This document shows, one piece after another, positions 46,950-57,408 of a stretch of DNA of 64,000 nucleotides. The notes under the pieces were generated by a model, which made no database searches, was not told the origin of the DNA, and saw only the letters and a program-made list of their open reading frames with translations. The position numbers and the translations under genes were made by a program. Numbering within the stretch: position 1 is the stretch's first letter; each line of letters opens with the position of its first letter. Source of the stretch: Roseiarcus sp963776665 (GTDB lineage Bacteria > Pseudomonadota > Alphaproteobacteria > Rhizobiales > Beijerinckiaceae); contig CAVZNQ010000013.1 in assembly GCA_963776665.1 (NCBI GenBank), forward strand, positions 124,001-188,000, read 5' to 3'.

Positions 46950-49526
46950 TCACAATTCACGCAGGTAAGCCGCGGGCTTCTGACTGAGCACGCGCCAGGC
47001 GCCGATCATGCCAAACCCGACAGTGATCGCGAGCCCTCCGCCAGCGGCGGCGAGCGAACCGGCCCAATCGAAGACGAAGTCGAACCGCATGACATGCGTG
47101 ACGACCAGGTAGGCGGCCAGCGTCCCCGCGCCGACGCCGAACGCGGCAGTCGAAGCGCCCAGGAGTGCGTATTCGATCAGGAACATCGCGGTCAGCCGTA
47201 CGCGCGTGGCGCCGAGGATCTTGAGCACGGTGGCGTCGGCGAGTCGGGTGCGCCGATTGGCAGCCAGCGCCCCGGCGAGCACCAAGACCGAGGTCGTGAG
47301 CGCAACGCCGGTCGCGGCGCGGACCGCGAGCGCCAGCTTGGCGACCAGAGCTTCGACGTTCTCCAGCGCCTCCTGCACCCGTACGCTGGCGACCGCAGGA
47401 AACTGCCGCGCCGCCTCGCGCAAAAGCGCGAGCTCGGCTTGCCGGCCATCAGCGGACGGCAACGCCGCGGAGACGAGCTCGGTGTAAGGCGCGCCCTTGA
47501 GCGTGTTGGGCGAATAGACCAGCACGAAATTGATCGCGAAGCTGCGCCAGTTGACTTTCCGCAGGTTCGCGACCCTCGCCGCGATATCGCGCCCGAGCAC
47601 GTTGACGACCACGACGTCGCCGACGCGGAGCCCAAGGCCGTCGGCGACCTCCTTCTCCATCGAGAGCAGCGGCGGACCGGAATAGTTGTCCGGCCACCAC
47701 TCGCCAGCGACGATCTCGGAGCCTTCGGGCGGTCTTTCGGCGAAGGTCACGCCGCGGTCGCCTTCCAAGGCCCAGGCGACATTGTCGCTGGCCTTGACCG
47801 TCTCGACCGGCCTGTCCGCGATTCGGACGAAGCGCCCGCGCATCATCGGCGTCTCGCTGATTTTGACGTCGGGCGCCTCGCGCTTCAGGAAGTCTCGAAA
47901 CGCGCCGGCGTCGGCGCCCGGCACATCGAGGAAAAAGAAGCTCGGCGTCACGCCGGGCTCGGATCGAAGCAGCTCGGCGCGCATATTCGCGTCGATGAGG
48001 GTAAGCGCAACCAGCGCCGCCAGGCCCAAGCCCAGGGACAGCACTACCGACGCGGTCAGACCGCCCGGTCTTTGAATCGCGGCGAGCGCCATGCGCCATT
48101 CAACGAAGCGCGTTTTGGGAGCGCGACGGGCCAGGAGGGCTAGGCCGAACGCGACGAACCGGAGCGCCGCCAAAGCGACCAGGGTTGCGCCAGCGACGTA
48201 AGCAGCGACCGGGCGTTGTGGGCTCGTCACAATGGCCAACGCAACGAGCGCCGCTCCCGCGAGCGCAGCGCCGGCAAGGTAGCGCTTCCGGGGCCAGCCT
48301 TGACGCTCTTCCGCCAGATCCCGGATCAGCGTCGTCACCGGCAGGTCGTGCGCCCGACCGAGTGGCGCGATCGAGAACGCCAGCGCCGTCAGCAGCCCGA
48401 ACGCCACCCCAAGCGCGATCACGCTCGGCTCGATCGACGGCGCGAGCGGAATCGGCAGCAGCGACCCGAACAGCCAATCGACGGCGAAGGGTATGCTCGC
48501 GCCAAGGGCCGCGCCGATGAGGGCTCCTATCAGTGCGACGATGGAGAACTCGAGGAGCGCGAGCCCCACGACGCTCGCGCCCGTCGCGCCGATGGCTTTC
48601 AGAATCGCAAGCGTTGCACGCTTACGCTCGACGAAGCCATGCGCTGCGTTGGCGACGCCGACGCCGCCGACGACCAGCGACAGTAAACCGGCCAGCGTGA
48701 GGAACTCGGCGAACCGATCGAGATCGCGACTGAATTCAGGGGAAACATTGAGACGCGAGCGAGCCTCCCACCCGGCCTGCGGAAAGGCCTGCTTGGCCTC
48801 GCTCATGAAGGCTCGAACCGAGGCCTCATCCGGCCCGCCGCCCGGTCCGCCCATGATGACGCGGGTCGTCCATCGAACGAGGGATCCGGGTTGGACCAGC
48901 GCCGTGGCGTCGAGGGCCGCCTGCGAAATGAGGACGCGCGGACCGAGGCCGACACCGGTCGCCAAGCGATCCGGTTCGCTGGTCAGGATGGTTCGAATCG
49001 AGAACTTTGCCTCGCCGATCCGAATGACGTCCCCGAGCTTCAGGTTCAGCCGGGCCAGAAGCGCCTCTTCCGCCGCCGCCCCGAACACGCCCTCCTTCTC
49101 GGACAATGCTTCATCAAGCGGCATCGACGGCGCCAAGACGGCCGCGCCAATCCTCGGCCACGACGGTTCGACGGCTTTGAGCTCAACGAGCGCCGCGTCG
49201 TCGCTCCCGGCTCTCGCCATGGCGCGCATCGTCGCAACCGTGGACAGGGAGCCGTGACCTTCGAGAAACTGCTGTTCGGCGGCCGAGAGGCGGCGGTGAA
49301 TGAGCGAAAACGACGCGTCGCCGCCGAGGATCACGCGTCCTTCGCGCCCCAATCCGTCGTCGAGCGCCCGGGCGAGACTCTCGACCCCTACGATCGCGGC
49401 CACTCCGAGCGCGATGCTAAGAAGAAAAATGCGCAGACCTCCGAGCCCGCCGCGCAAGTCGCGAATGGCGAAGCGTCCCACCGGCATCCGCGTGCGCGTC
49501 TGCGGGAATGCGGCAGGCGCATTCAT
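46950..49526 (-). CDS. FtsX-like ABC transporter permease (YbbP family)
   Basis: An 858-residue permease with about ten transmembrane helices in the FtsX/MacB arrangement: RFAIRDLRGGLGGLRIFLLSIALGVAAIVGVESLA at the N-terminus, two large periplasmic domains (residues about 60-250 and 500-700), and FtsX units near residues 270-420 and 720-858. Partners of this type move hydrophobic or lipid cargo. ATG 49526 overlaps the ATPase stop in ATGA, so the two are one unit. Confidence 0.9.
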   Translation of the reverse strand: MNAPAAFPQTRTRMPVGRFAIRDLRGGLGGLRIFLLSIALGVAAIVGVESLARALDDGLGREGRVILGGDASFSLIHRRLSAAEQQFLEGHGSLSTVATMRAMARAGSDDAALVELKAVEPSWPRIGAAVLAPSMPLDEALSEKEGVFGAAAEEALLARLNLKLGDVIRIGEAKFSIRTILTSEPDRLATGVGLGPRVLISQAALDATALVQPGSLVRWTTRVIMGGPGGGPDEASVRAFMSEAKQAFPQAGWEARSRLNVSPEFSRDLDRFAEFLTLAGLLSLVVGGVGVANAAHGFVERKRATLAILKAIGATGASVVGLALLEFSIVALIGALIGAALGASIPFAVDWLFGSLLPIPLAPSIEPSVIALGVAFGLLTALAFSIAPLGRAHDLPVTTLIRDLAEERQGWPRKRYLAGAALAGAALVALAIVTSPQRPVAAYVAGATLVALAALRFVAFGLALLARRAPKTRFVEWRMALAAIQRPGGLTASVVLSLGLGLAALVALTLIDANMRAELLRSEPGVTPSFFFLDVPGADAGAFRDFLKREAPDVKISETPMMRGRFVRIADRPVETVKASDNVAWALEGDRGVTFAERPPEGSEIVAGEWWPDNYSGPPLLSMEKEVADGLGLRVGDVVVVNVLGRDIAARVANLRKVNWRSFAINFVLVYSPNTLKGAPYTELVSAALPSADGRQAELALLREAARQFPAVASVRVQEALENVEALVAKLALAVRAATGVALTTSVLVLAGALAANRRTRLADATVLKILGATRVRLTAMFLIEYALLGASTAAFGVGAGTLAAYLVVTHVMRFDFVFDWAGSLAAAGGGLAITVGFGMIGAWRVLSQKPAAYLREL

Positions 49527-50215
49527 GCCGGGACTGCGGCCGGAATTTCCTCGACCTTGCCCGAACGCATGCGAATCACCCGGTCGCAACGGGCGGCGAG
49601 GGCGGCGTCGTGGGTCACGAGCGCCAGCGTCGCTCCACGGCGCGCGGGCAAATCGAATATCAAATCGACGATTGCGCCCCCCGTCGTCTCATCAAGATTG
49701 CCGGTCGGCTCATCCGCGATCAGCAGCGAGGGACGCGGGCAGAGCGCACGGGCCAGCGCCACGCGCTGCTGCTCGCCGCCCGAAAGCTGGGCGGGATAGT
49801 GACTGAGACGGTCGCCAAGACCCACCTGTTCGAGTTCGGCCGTTGCGCGCGCAGTCGCGTCCGAGGCGCCGGCAAGCTCGAGCGGCGCCGCAACGTTTTC
49901 GAGTGCGGTCATCGTCGGGATCAGGTGGAAGGACTGGAACACGATGCCAATCCGCCGCCCACGGAAACGCGCCAGAGCGTCTTCGTTCATCGCGCCAAGC
50001 TTGACGCCGTCGATCTCGACTTCGCCTTTGTCCGGCCGCTCGAGCCCAGCCATGATCATCAACAACGTTGATTTACCCGAGCCGGAGGGGCCGACGACCC
50101 CCACCGCCTCGCCCTTGCCAATTGTCAGAGCCACGTCACGCAAGATATGCACGCGAGCGGCGCCGCGACCGAGGCTGAGATCGACGCCGCGCATCGCGAC
50201 TGCTGGAACAACCAT
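49523..50215 (-). CDS. ABC transporter ATP-binding protein (YbbA/LolD-like)
   Basis: A 230-residue nucleotide-binding subunit with Walker A GPSGSGKST, Q-loop VFQSFHLIPTMTALENV, signature LSGGEQQRVALARAL and Walker B LLIADEPTGNLD. It pairs with the downstream FtsX permease. ATG 50215 (VVPAVAMRG) is used; ATG 50248 would extend into the neighbouring TesA gene. Start codons of this gene and tesA share base 50215, so the promoters must lie inside coding sequence or one of the starts is wrong. Confidence 0.9.
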   Translation of the reverse strand: MVVPAVAMRGVDLSLGRGAARVHILRDVALTIGKGEAVGVVGPSGSGKSTLLMIMAGLERPDKGEVEIDGVKLGAMNEDALARFRGRRIGIVFQSFHLIPTMTALENVAAPLELAGASDATARATAELEQVGLGDRLSHYPAQLSGGEQQRVALARALCPRPSLLIADEPTGNLDETTGGAIVDLIFDLPARRGATLALVTHDAALAARCDRVIRMRSGKVEEIPAAVPA

Positions 50216-50883
50216 TGCCGGAAATCCTGAAAGCAAAGTCGACCTCATATGGGCATTGGCTCCTCCTCGTCCAGGCGGCCGCGTTCCTGGCGGTTCTCGC
50301 CGCGGCTCCGCCCGCCGCGGCGCGCGCGATTCGCCTCGTCGTGCTGGGAGACAGCCTGACCGCCGGCCTTGGTCTGCCGCCCGGCAAGGCCTTCCCGGAT
50401 CGCCTGGAAGCGGCGCTTCGGGCCCGGGGTTGGGACGTGGATGTCCTCAATGCCGGGGTGTCCGGAGACACCGCCACAGACGGGCTCGCGCGGTATGACT
50501 GGGCGGTGCCGGCCGACGCCGACGCGCTTATCGTCGAGCTCGGCGCCAATGACATGCTGCGCGGCCTCAAGCCGGAGGCGACGAAGAAGGCGCTTTCGGC
50601 GATCCTGGACAAGGCTCACGCCGCCCGATTGCCTACCCTCATCGCCGGCATGAGGGCGGCTCCCAATCTTGGCGCCGAATACGACCGCGAATTCTCCGCC
50701 ATTTATCCGGATTTGGCCAAGGCTCACGACGCCGCGCTCTATCCGTTCTTCCTTGACGGCGTTGCGGGCGACCCGAAGCTCAACCAGCCCGACGGCGTGC
50801 ATCCGACGACCGAGGGAGTCGAGGTCATCGTGGAACGAATCGCGCCTTCGGTTGAGGAGACCCTCAAACGGGTCAAGCAGTAA
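50215..50883 (+). CDS. tesA: GDSL-type arylesterase/thioesterase TesA
   Basis: A 222-residue SGNH hydrolase. After a signal-like hydrophobic stretch (WLLLVQAAAFLAVLAAAPPAAARA) it has block I GDSLTAGLGLPPG with the Ser nucleophile, block III NDMLRG and block V DGVHPT with Asp/His. TesA enzymes cleave acyl-CoA, esters and lysophospholipids in the periplasm. It is divergent from the FtsX permease pair, an arrangement common in Rhizobiales. TTG 50215 is a weak start and no better in-frame start is visible. Confidence 0.87.
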   Translation: MPEILKAKSTSYGHWLLLVQAAAFLAVLAAAPPAAARAIRLVVLGDSLTAGLGLPPGKAFPDRLEAALRARGWDVDVLNAGVSGDTATDGLARYDWAVPADADALIVELGANDMLRGLKPEATKKALSAILDKAHAARLPTLIAGMRAAPNLGAEYDREFSAIYPDLAKAHDAALYPFFLDGVAGDPKLNQPDGVHPTTEGVEVIVERIAPSVEETLKRVKQ

Positions 50884-50994
50884 CGGCGCCGTCTGCGGAC
50901 AGTCGCCCCCCTTGCGCTCCGGGCTTCCCCTGCCCTAGCTAGCCGCGGCGCCCGCGTCCCAGCGGGGCCATCGAGGGCCCAGGGAGGGGTGCTC

Positions 50995-51858
50995 ATGTTG
51001 AGCCCACGCCACATTCTGACGTTGTCGTGCGCGAACCGGCCCGGAATAGTCGCCAAAGTCTCGACCGCGCTGTTCGACGGCGGGTTCAACATTCTCGACG
51101 CCCAGCAGTTCGACGATACGGAGACCGGCAACTTCTTCATGCGGGTGGTCTTCAACCCCGCGGGTTCGCGCGCCGATATCCAGCGCCTGGAGGAAAAGTT
51201 CGAGGCGATCGCCGCCGCCTTCACTATGACCTGGTCGATGCGCCCGGCCGTCCAGCGTAAACGGGTCGCGCTCATGGTCTCCCGTTTCGACCATTGCCTC
51301 GTCGATCTCCTTTACCGCTGGCGCAGCGGCGAGCTGGCGATGGACCCGGTCGCGATCATCGCCAATTATCCACGCGAGACATACGGCCACATCGAATTCG
51401 GCGACATTCCCTTTCACTTCCTGCCGATCACCAGGCAAACCAAAATGGAGCAGGAGGCGCAGGCGTGGGAGATCATAAAATCCGCCACGGCCGATCTCGT
51501 CATTCTCGCACGCTATATGCAGATTTTGTCAGACGGCTTCGCGGCCAAGCTGCAGGGGCGCTGCGTCAATATTCATCATTCGTTTCTGCCCGGCTTCAAG
51601 GGGGCCAAGCCCTATCATCAGGCGCATCAGCGCGGCGTCAAGCTGATCGGGGCGACGGCCCATTTCGTCACTTCCGATCTCGACGAGGGCCCGATCATCG
51701 AACAGGACGTCGAGCGCATCAGCCACCGCGATACGCCCGAGGATCTTGTGCGCAAGGGGCGCGACGTCGAGCGCCGCGTGCTCGCCCGTGCGGTCGCCAA
51801 CGTGCTCGAAGACCGGGTGCTCCTCAATCAGGGCAAGACGGTCGTGTTCGCGGAATAG
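50995..51858 (+). CDS. purU: Formyltetrahydrofolate deformylase
   Basis: A 287-residue enzyme hydrolysing 10-formyl-THF to THF and formate. An N-terminal ACT domain (residues about 5-85: TLSCANRPGIVAKVSTALFDGGFNILDAQQF) is joined to a formyltransferase domain with NIHHSFLPGFKGAKPYHQAHQRGVKLIGATAHFVTSDLDEGPII, holding the catalytic Asn, His and Asp. ATG 50995 lies below GGAGGGG; GTG 50989 is a second option. It supplies free formate and balances the folate pool, fitting the corrinoid/THF theme of the window. Confidence 0.93.
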   Translation: MLSPRHILTLSCANRPGIVAKVSTALFDGGFNILDAQQFDDTETGNFFMRVVFNPAGSRADIQRLEEKFEAIAAAFTMTWSMRPAVQRKRVALMVSRFDHCLVDLLYRWRSGELAMDPVAIIANYPRETYGHIEFGDIPFHFLPITRQTKMEQEAQAWEIIKSATADLVILARYMQILSDGFAAKLQGRCVNIHHSFLPGFKGAKPYHQAHQRGVKLIGATAHFVTSDLDEGPIIEQDVERISHRDTPEDLVRKGRDVERRVLARAVANVLEDRVLLNQGKTVVFAE

Positions 51859-52003
51859 CCACATTCTGGAGATTCTGGCGCGGCCTGGAGGCAATATGTG
51901 CGAACGGTTCGAGTTCGATACGTAACGGCGGATTGCTCACTCACGAAAAGAGGAGTGCGGCCATGGGCGATCGCGCCTATATAGTCGCTCAAAGGAGGTT
52001 CTC

Positions 52004-52414
52004 ATGAAACAAGACCACTTCCCCGTAACCCACACGGACGCCGAATGGCGCGCGCTCCTGACTCCCGAGCAATATGACATCATGCGCGGGCACGCCACCG
52101 AGCGGCCGGGAAGCTGCGCGCTCCTCTACGAGAAGCGGCCGGGCGCTTTCAGTTGCGCCGCCTGCGGGCAGCCGCTGTTCGAGAGCAAGACCAAGTTCGA
52201 GAGCGGCACCGGCTGGCCGAGCTTCAACACGCCGGTCGAAGGCGCTGTCGAAACCACCGTCGACCGGAGCCTCGGGATGACGCGCACCGAGGTGCACTGT
52301 TCGCGTTGCGGCTCGCATCTCGGTCATGTGTTTCCGGATGGGCCTCCGCCGACGGGTCTGCGCTATTGCATCAACGGAGTCGCGACAAACTTCACGCCAG
52401 CCGCAGGGCGGTGA
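52004..52414 (+). CDS. msrB: Peptide-methionine (R)-S-oxide reductase MsrB
   Basis: A 136-residue repair enzyme that reduces methionine R-sulfoxide. The zinc is held by CAAC (Cys51, Cys54) and CSRC (Cys99, Cys102). The catalytic Cys122 sits in RYCINGVA, and GTGWPSF and HLGHVFPDGP are complete. ATG 52004 follows AAAGGAGG. It ends 40 bases before hemH. Confidence 0.94.
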   Translation: MKQDHFPVTHTDAEWRALLTPEQYDIMRGHATERPGSCALLYEKRPGAFSCAACGQPLFESKTKFESGTGWPSFNTPVEGAVETTVDRSLGMTRTEVHCSRCGSHLGHVFPDGPPPTGLRYCINGVATNFTPAAGR

Positions 52415-52453
52415 CGAAGTCCCTGCCGTCGCGGGGCCGATCGAGGCGTCTCC

Positions 52454-53509
52454 ATGAATGTTGCGAACCTCCCGCATGAGGTCCGAGCCTTTCGCCCGGC
52501 GGCCCATCCGCCGGCGCCGAGCGGCCGGGTCGGGGTGCTGATCGTCAATCTCGGCACCCCGGAGGGGACCGATTATTGGTCGATCCGCCGCTATTTAAAG
52601 GAGTTTCTCTCCGACCGGCGGGTCATCGAGACGCCGCGCCCGATCTGGGCGCCCATCCTCCAGTTCATTCTGCTGACACGGCCGCGCGCCAAGGGGCGCG
52701 ACTACGAGGCCATCTGGAACAATGAGAGGAACGAGGGGCCGCTGAAGACGATCACCCGTTCGCAGAGCGAAAAGCTCCGGCTCGCCCTCGGCACTCTCGA
52801 GCCGGAGGTTACGGTCGACTGGGCGATGCGTTACGGCGCACCATCGATCGGCGAGCGTCTCAAGGCCCTCCAGGCCGAGGGCTGCGACCGGATTCTCGTC
52901 GTTCCGCTTTATCCGCAATATTGCGCCGCTTCGACCGCAACGGTCGGCGACAAGGTCTTCGAGACGTTGGCCACGATGCGTTGGCAGCCGGCGCTTCGGA
53001 TGGCTGCGCCTTACTACGACGATCCTGTCTATATCGACGCGCTCGCCCGTTCCCTCCGCGCCGGCTTTGCGAATCTCGCGTTCGAACCCGAGATCGTGCT
53101 CGCCTCTTATCACGGAATTCCGCAAGCCTATTTCGACCAGGGCGACCCCTACTATTGTCATTGCGCCAAGACGACGCGACTTCTGGGCGAGGCGCTCAAA
53201 CTGGACGGGGAACGCCTCAAGATGACGTTTCAATCGCGCTTCGGCCGCGCCGAATGGTTGAAGCCCTATACTGCGGAGACCTTACGAGAACTCGCCTCGC
53301 GGGGCGTCAAACGCGTGGCCGTGATGACCCCAGGATTCGCGGCCGACTGCCTGGAGACGCTCGAGGAAATCGGCGTCGAGAACGCAAGTTATTTTCGCGA
53401 AGCCGGCGGGGAGAGCTTCGCTGCGATTCCATGTCTCAACGACAGCGTCGAAGGGATCGCGGTCATCGAAGCGGTCGCACGGCGGGAATTGAAGGGGTGG
53501 GCCGAATAG
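52454..53509 (+). CDS. hemH: Ferrochelatase
   Basis: A 351-residue enzyme inserting Fe2+ into protoporphyrin IX, the last step of heme synthesis. LLIVNLGTP-like VGVLIVNLGTPEG opens the fold; LVVPLYPQYCAASTAT, SYHGIPQAYFDQGDPYYCHC with the catalytic His, and VMTPGFAADCLETLEEIG with Glu follow. ATG 52454 is used; residues 1-25 are poorly conserved. It stands 40 bases after msrB and may be co-transcribed. Confidence 0.93.
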   Translation: MNVANLPHEVRAFRPAAHPPAPSGRVGVLIVNLGTPEGTDYWSIRRYLKEFLSDRRVIETPRPIWAPILQFILLTRPRAKGRDYEAIWNNERNEGPLKTITRSQSEKLRLALGTLEPEVTVDWAMRYGAPSIGERLKALQAEGCDRILVVPLYPQYCAASTATVGDKVFETLATMRWQPALRMAAPYYDDPVYIDALARSLRAGFANLAFEPEIVLASYHGIPQAYFDQGDPYYCHCAKTTRLLGEALKLDGERLKMTFQSRFGRAEWLKPYTAETLRELASRGVKRVAVMTPGFAADCLETLEEIGVENASYFREAGGESFAAIPCLNDSVEGIAVIEAVARRELKGWAE

Positions 53510-53551
53510 CATTCCCGCGTGGGGCGCGGTGGAAGGGTTGTCAAAGCTCGT

Positions 53552-53664
53552 GGAAGGAAAATCCAAATTAGCTGGGAAGGAAATTCAAAGCGGAGTGAAG
53601 AAAAATCCAAACATCTTCTTTCCGCCGATCTAGGTTTTTCAACGGCTTAAGCCACAAATCCAAG
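53552..53664 (+). repeat. Intergenic repeat, copy B (GGAAGGAAAATCCAA family, tandem units)
   Basis: Between hemH and the cys operon. GGAAGGAAAATCCAA (53552-53566) is identical to copy A at 1135. Two diverged copies follow, GGAAGGAAATTCAAAG at about 53576 and TGAAGAAAAATCCAAAC at about 53597, then TTTTTCAACGGCTTA at 53635-53649. So the unit is repeated three times here. The remainder of 53510-53878 (369 bases) shows no gene I can support. Confidence 0.6.
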
Positions 53665-53878
53665 GAAAAGCGTCGCTTTCGATCCTCCGCCTGACCATTA
53701 ACAAGACGTCGACGTCAAACAGCGCCAAGCACTGACGCTTCCTCGCTCGCCGGACAACAATCCCGGCTCCGACGACAGCACGTAAGATAGCATGGCCTTC
53801 GGATTATCGCAAACAATTGTCGCCGCTTTTTGCGTCCCGGGCCTAAGGCCGAACGAGCGGGATGGCGGGCGACGTACC

Positions 53879-54397
53879 TTAGGTCTCCGGCCTGATCGAA
53901 ACCCTGAGCCACGGCCGCGTTCCCTCGTGCGTCTCGTCATGCGCGCTCGCCGGCTGGTAATGGAGCGGCGAGCCGGGCAAATGGCCGCTTTCGAGCGCAT
54001 GCAAGGTCGGCGCGTTGGTCACGTCGAAGGAATCGAAGCCGCAACGCAGCATGAGCGGGATTTCGTCGATCAGTACGTCGCCGATAGCCCGCAACTCGCC
54101 CCGAAACCCGTGCCGATCACGCAGAAGCCGGGCATAAGAGAACGCCCGGCCATCCGCGAACTTGGAGAACGCAAGCGCTACGAGAGGGCGACCGGCAAGA
54201 TCGGCGAGATGCGCTTGCGCGTCGGCGCCGGCCTCGACCGCAACGCCGATCGGCGCGCTCCGCGGCGCTAGCGCCTCCCGTTCGGCGAGCCAGCGCTTGA
54301 GCGACACCATCATCGCGCCGCTCGGCGGAACCGGAGCTTCGTCATCGAGAACGGTCCACTCATCGTCGACGAAGCCCTCACGCCGCCACAACGGCAT
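53879..54397 (-). CDS. DUF934 protein of the sulfate-assimilation operon
   Basis: A 172-residue protein of unknown biochemical role. PLWRREGFVDDEWTVLDDEAP opens it; the core is PLVALAFSKFADGRAFSYARLLRDRHGFRGELRAIGDVLIDEI, followed by CGFDSFDVTN. This is DUF934, found beside cysH and cysI across alphaproteobacteria and thought to assist sulfite reduction. ATG 54397 shares a base with the cysH stop (TGATG), so it is the last gene of the operon. Confidence 0.88.
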   Translation of the reverse strand: MPLWRREGFVDDEWTVLDDEAPVPPSGAMMVSLKRWLAEREALAPRSAPIGVAVEAGADAQAHLADLAGRPLVALAFSKFADGRAFSYARLLRDRHGFRGELRAIGDVLIDEIPLMLRCGFDSFDVTNAPTLHALESGHLPGSPLHYQPASAHDETHEGTRPWLRVSIRPET

Positions 54398-55130
54398 CAG
54401 ATGCCGTCTCCCGCGTCGAGCGGGCCGACATGAATGCCGCACTCCACTTTGCCCCGGCCGCGCCATCGGCCCGCGCGTTCGTCCTCGCCGGGTCGGACCG
54501 CGCTCGTGCACGGCAGGCAGCCGATCGACGGGAACCCCTTGGCGACCAGAGGATGGCGCGGCAGCCCTGCTTCCTCGATGTACTTGAGCACGTCGCTTGC
54601 GCTCCAGCCGACAAGCGGGTTGATCTTGATCCGCTCTCCTTCAGCTTCAAACAGCGGCAGGGTCGCGCGCGTCGTGCTCTGAAAGCCCTTCCGACCGGTT
54701 ATCCAGGCGTCGAACCCCTCCATCGCCTCCGCAAGCGGACGCACCTTGCGGATGTCGCAGCAGCGGTCAGGATCGCTTGCGAACAGGAATTTCTCCGGGT
54801 CTTCCGCGGCGAGAACGTCCGCGTCCGGAGTGGCCACGATCACGTTCGTCAGCTTGAGAGACTCACAAAGCGCGTCGCGATAAGCCAGCGTCTCTGGGAA
54901 GTGCTGGCCGGTGTCGACGAAAATTACCGGCGTGGCGGCGTCGACCTGCGCGACCATGTGCAGGAGCGCCGCGGCGTCGGCGCCGAAGCTCGAGACCAGC
55001 GCGATCCGGCCGGGATAGAGGTCCTCGATCGCCAGCCTCAGCAGCGACGAAGCCTTGAGCCGCGCGAACCGGGTCTCGAGCCGCGAGGCGGCGATCTGGT
55101 CGCCAAACAACTTGACGTCATGGGCGCTCA

Positions 55131-55131
<1 letters not shown>
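54397..55131 (-). CDS. cysH: Phosphoadenylyl/adenylyl-sulfate reductase CysH
   Basis: A 244-residue reductase making sulfite from (P)APS with thioredoxin. VSSFGADAAALLHMV is the PP-motif loop, VDTGQHFPETLAYRD the substrate site, and ECGIHV the C-terminal catalytic Cys. Two Cys pairs (DRCCDIRKVRPL and CLPCT) indicate a [4Fe-4S] cluster, so it is the APS-reductase type. ATG 55131 overlaps the cysI stop by one base. Confidence 0.93.
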
Positions 55132-56790
<1,659 letters not shown>

Positions 56791-56804
<14 letters not shown>

Positions 56805-57138
56805 GGTCGGCCTCCGTCGCGGCCTTGGGACCCGAGCGGGGCGCGAGGCCCTCCGCCTGCTTGCCGAGATCGCGCCGGTTGGTCGGCCCGGCGGCGCGGA
56901 TCGCCTCGCGCAGCGCCTTGGGAGCGAAATGGCCGTTGCGCTCCTCGACCGGGACCGCATAGGCGTCGACGACAAGATTGTTCGCCTCGTCCCGCTTGGC
57001 CCGCGCGAGCGCCTCGGCCGTGGCCTGCGGGTCGGCGAGAACCGCGGCGCGGTTGAAATCCTCGCTCCAGGCCTCGTCCACGGCCTGAAAGACGACGACG
57101 CCGTCGGTCAGACGGTTGGCGGTGATCACATCGGGCAT
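56791..57138 (-). CDS. DUF2849 protein of the sulfate-assimilation operon
   Basis: A 115-residue protein: PDVITANRLTDGVVVFQAVDEAWSEDFNRAAVLADPQATAEALARAKRDE, which is the DUF2849 pattern, seen upstream of cysI in Rhizobiales. It has no known activity. As first gene of the operon it would be transcribed from the AT-rich 57139-57260 stretch (TAGTATCATATTTAACGATAG...), where promoters are likely. The siroheme synthase usually found before it is not present. Confidence 0.87.
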
Positions 57139-57408
57139 CTGGCTCTCACGGGCGCCGGCGCTCCGCGCCTCGCGGACCCATGTAGTATCATATTTAACGA
57201 TAGCAATATATGTGTTTGTTTTACGTACAATTACATTACGTTGTTATACGAGGTCAGGGGTTCGGCCTCGCGGCCAAATCGCCGGCTGACGGCTGGACAC
57301 GACCGCCAAAACGACGCAAAAACAACTTTTTGCCTGTTCGCTATGTCCCGCCGGGCCGCCGCCCGTCTCGGGCTTTGAATAAATCCGAACCCAAAGAGGA
57401 GGAACGCC

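Noticed and set aside
51963..52007. A 14-codon frame (MGDRAYIVAQRRFS) ending in ATGA overlap with msrB, as a coupling leader peptide
   Set aside because: TATATAG inside it looks like a -10 promoter element, so the transcript probably starts within it, and the AAAGGAGG site explains msrB by itself.
57139..57408. A tRNA or small RNA in the AT-rich gap before the Trp-rich protein gene
   Set aside because: No cloverleaf or paired stem was seen. It is better explained as divergent promoter DNA.
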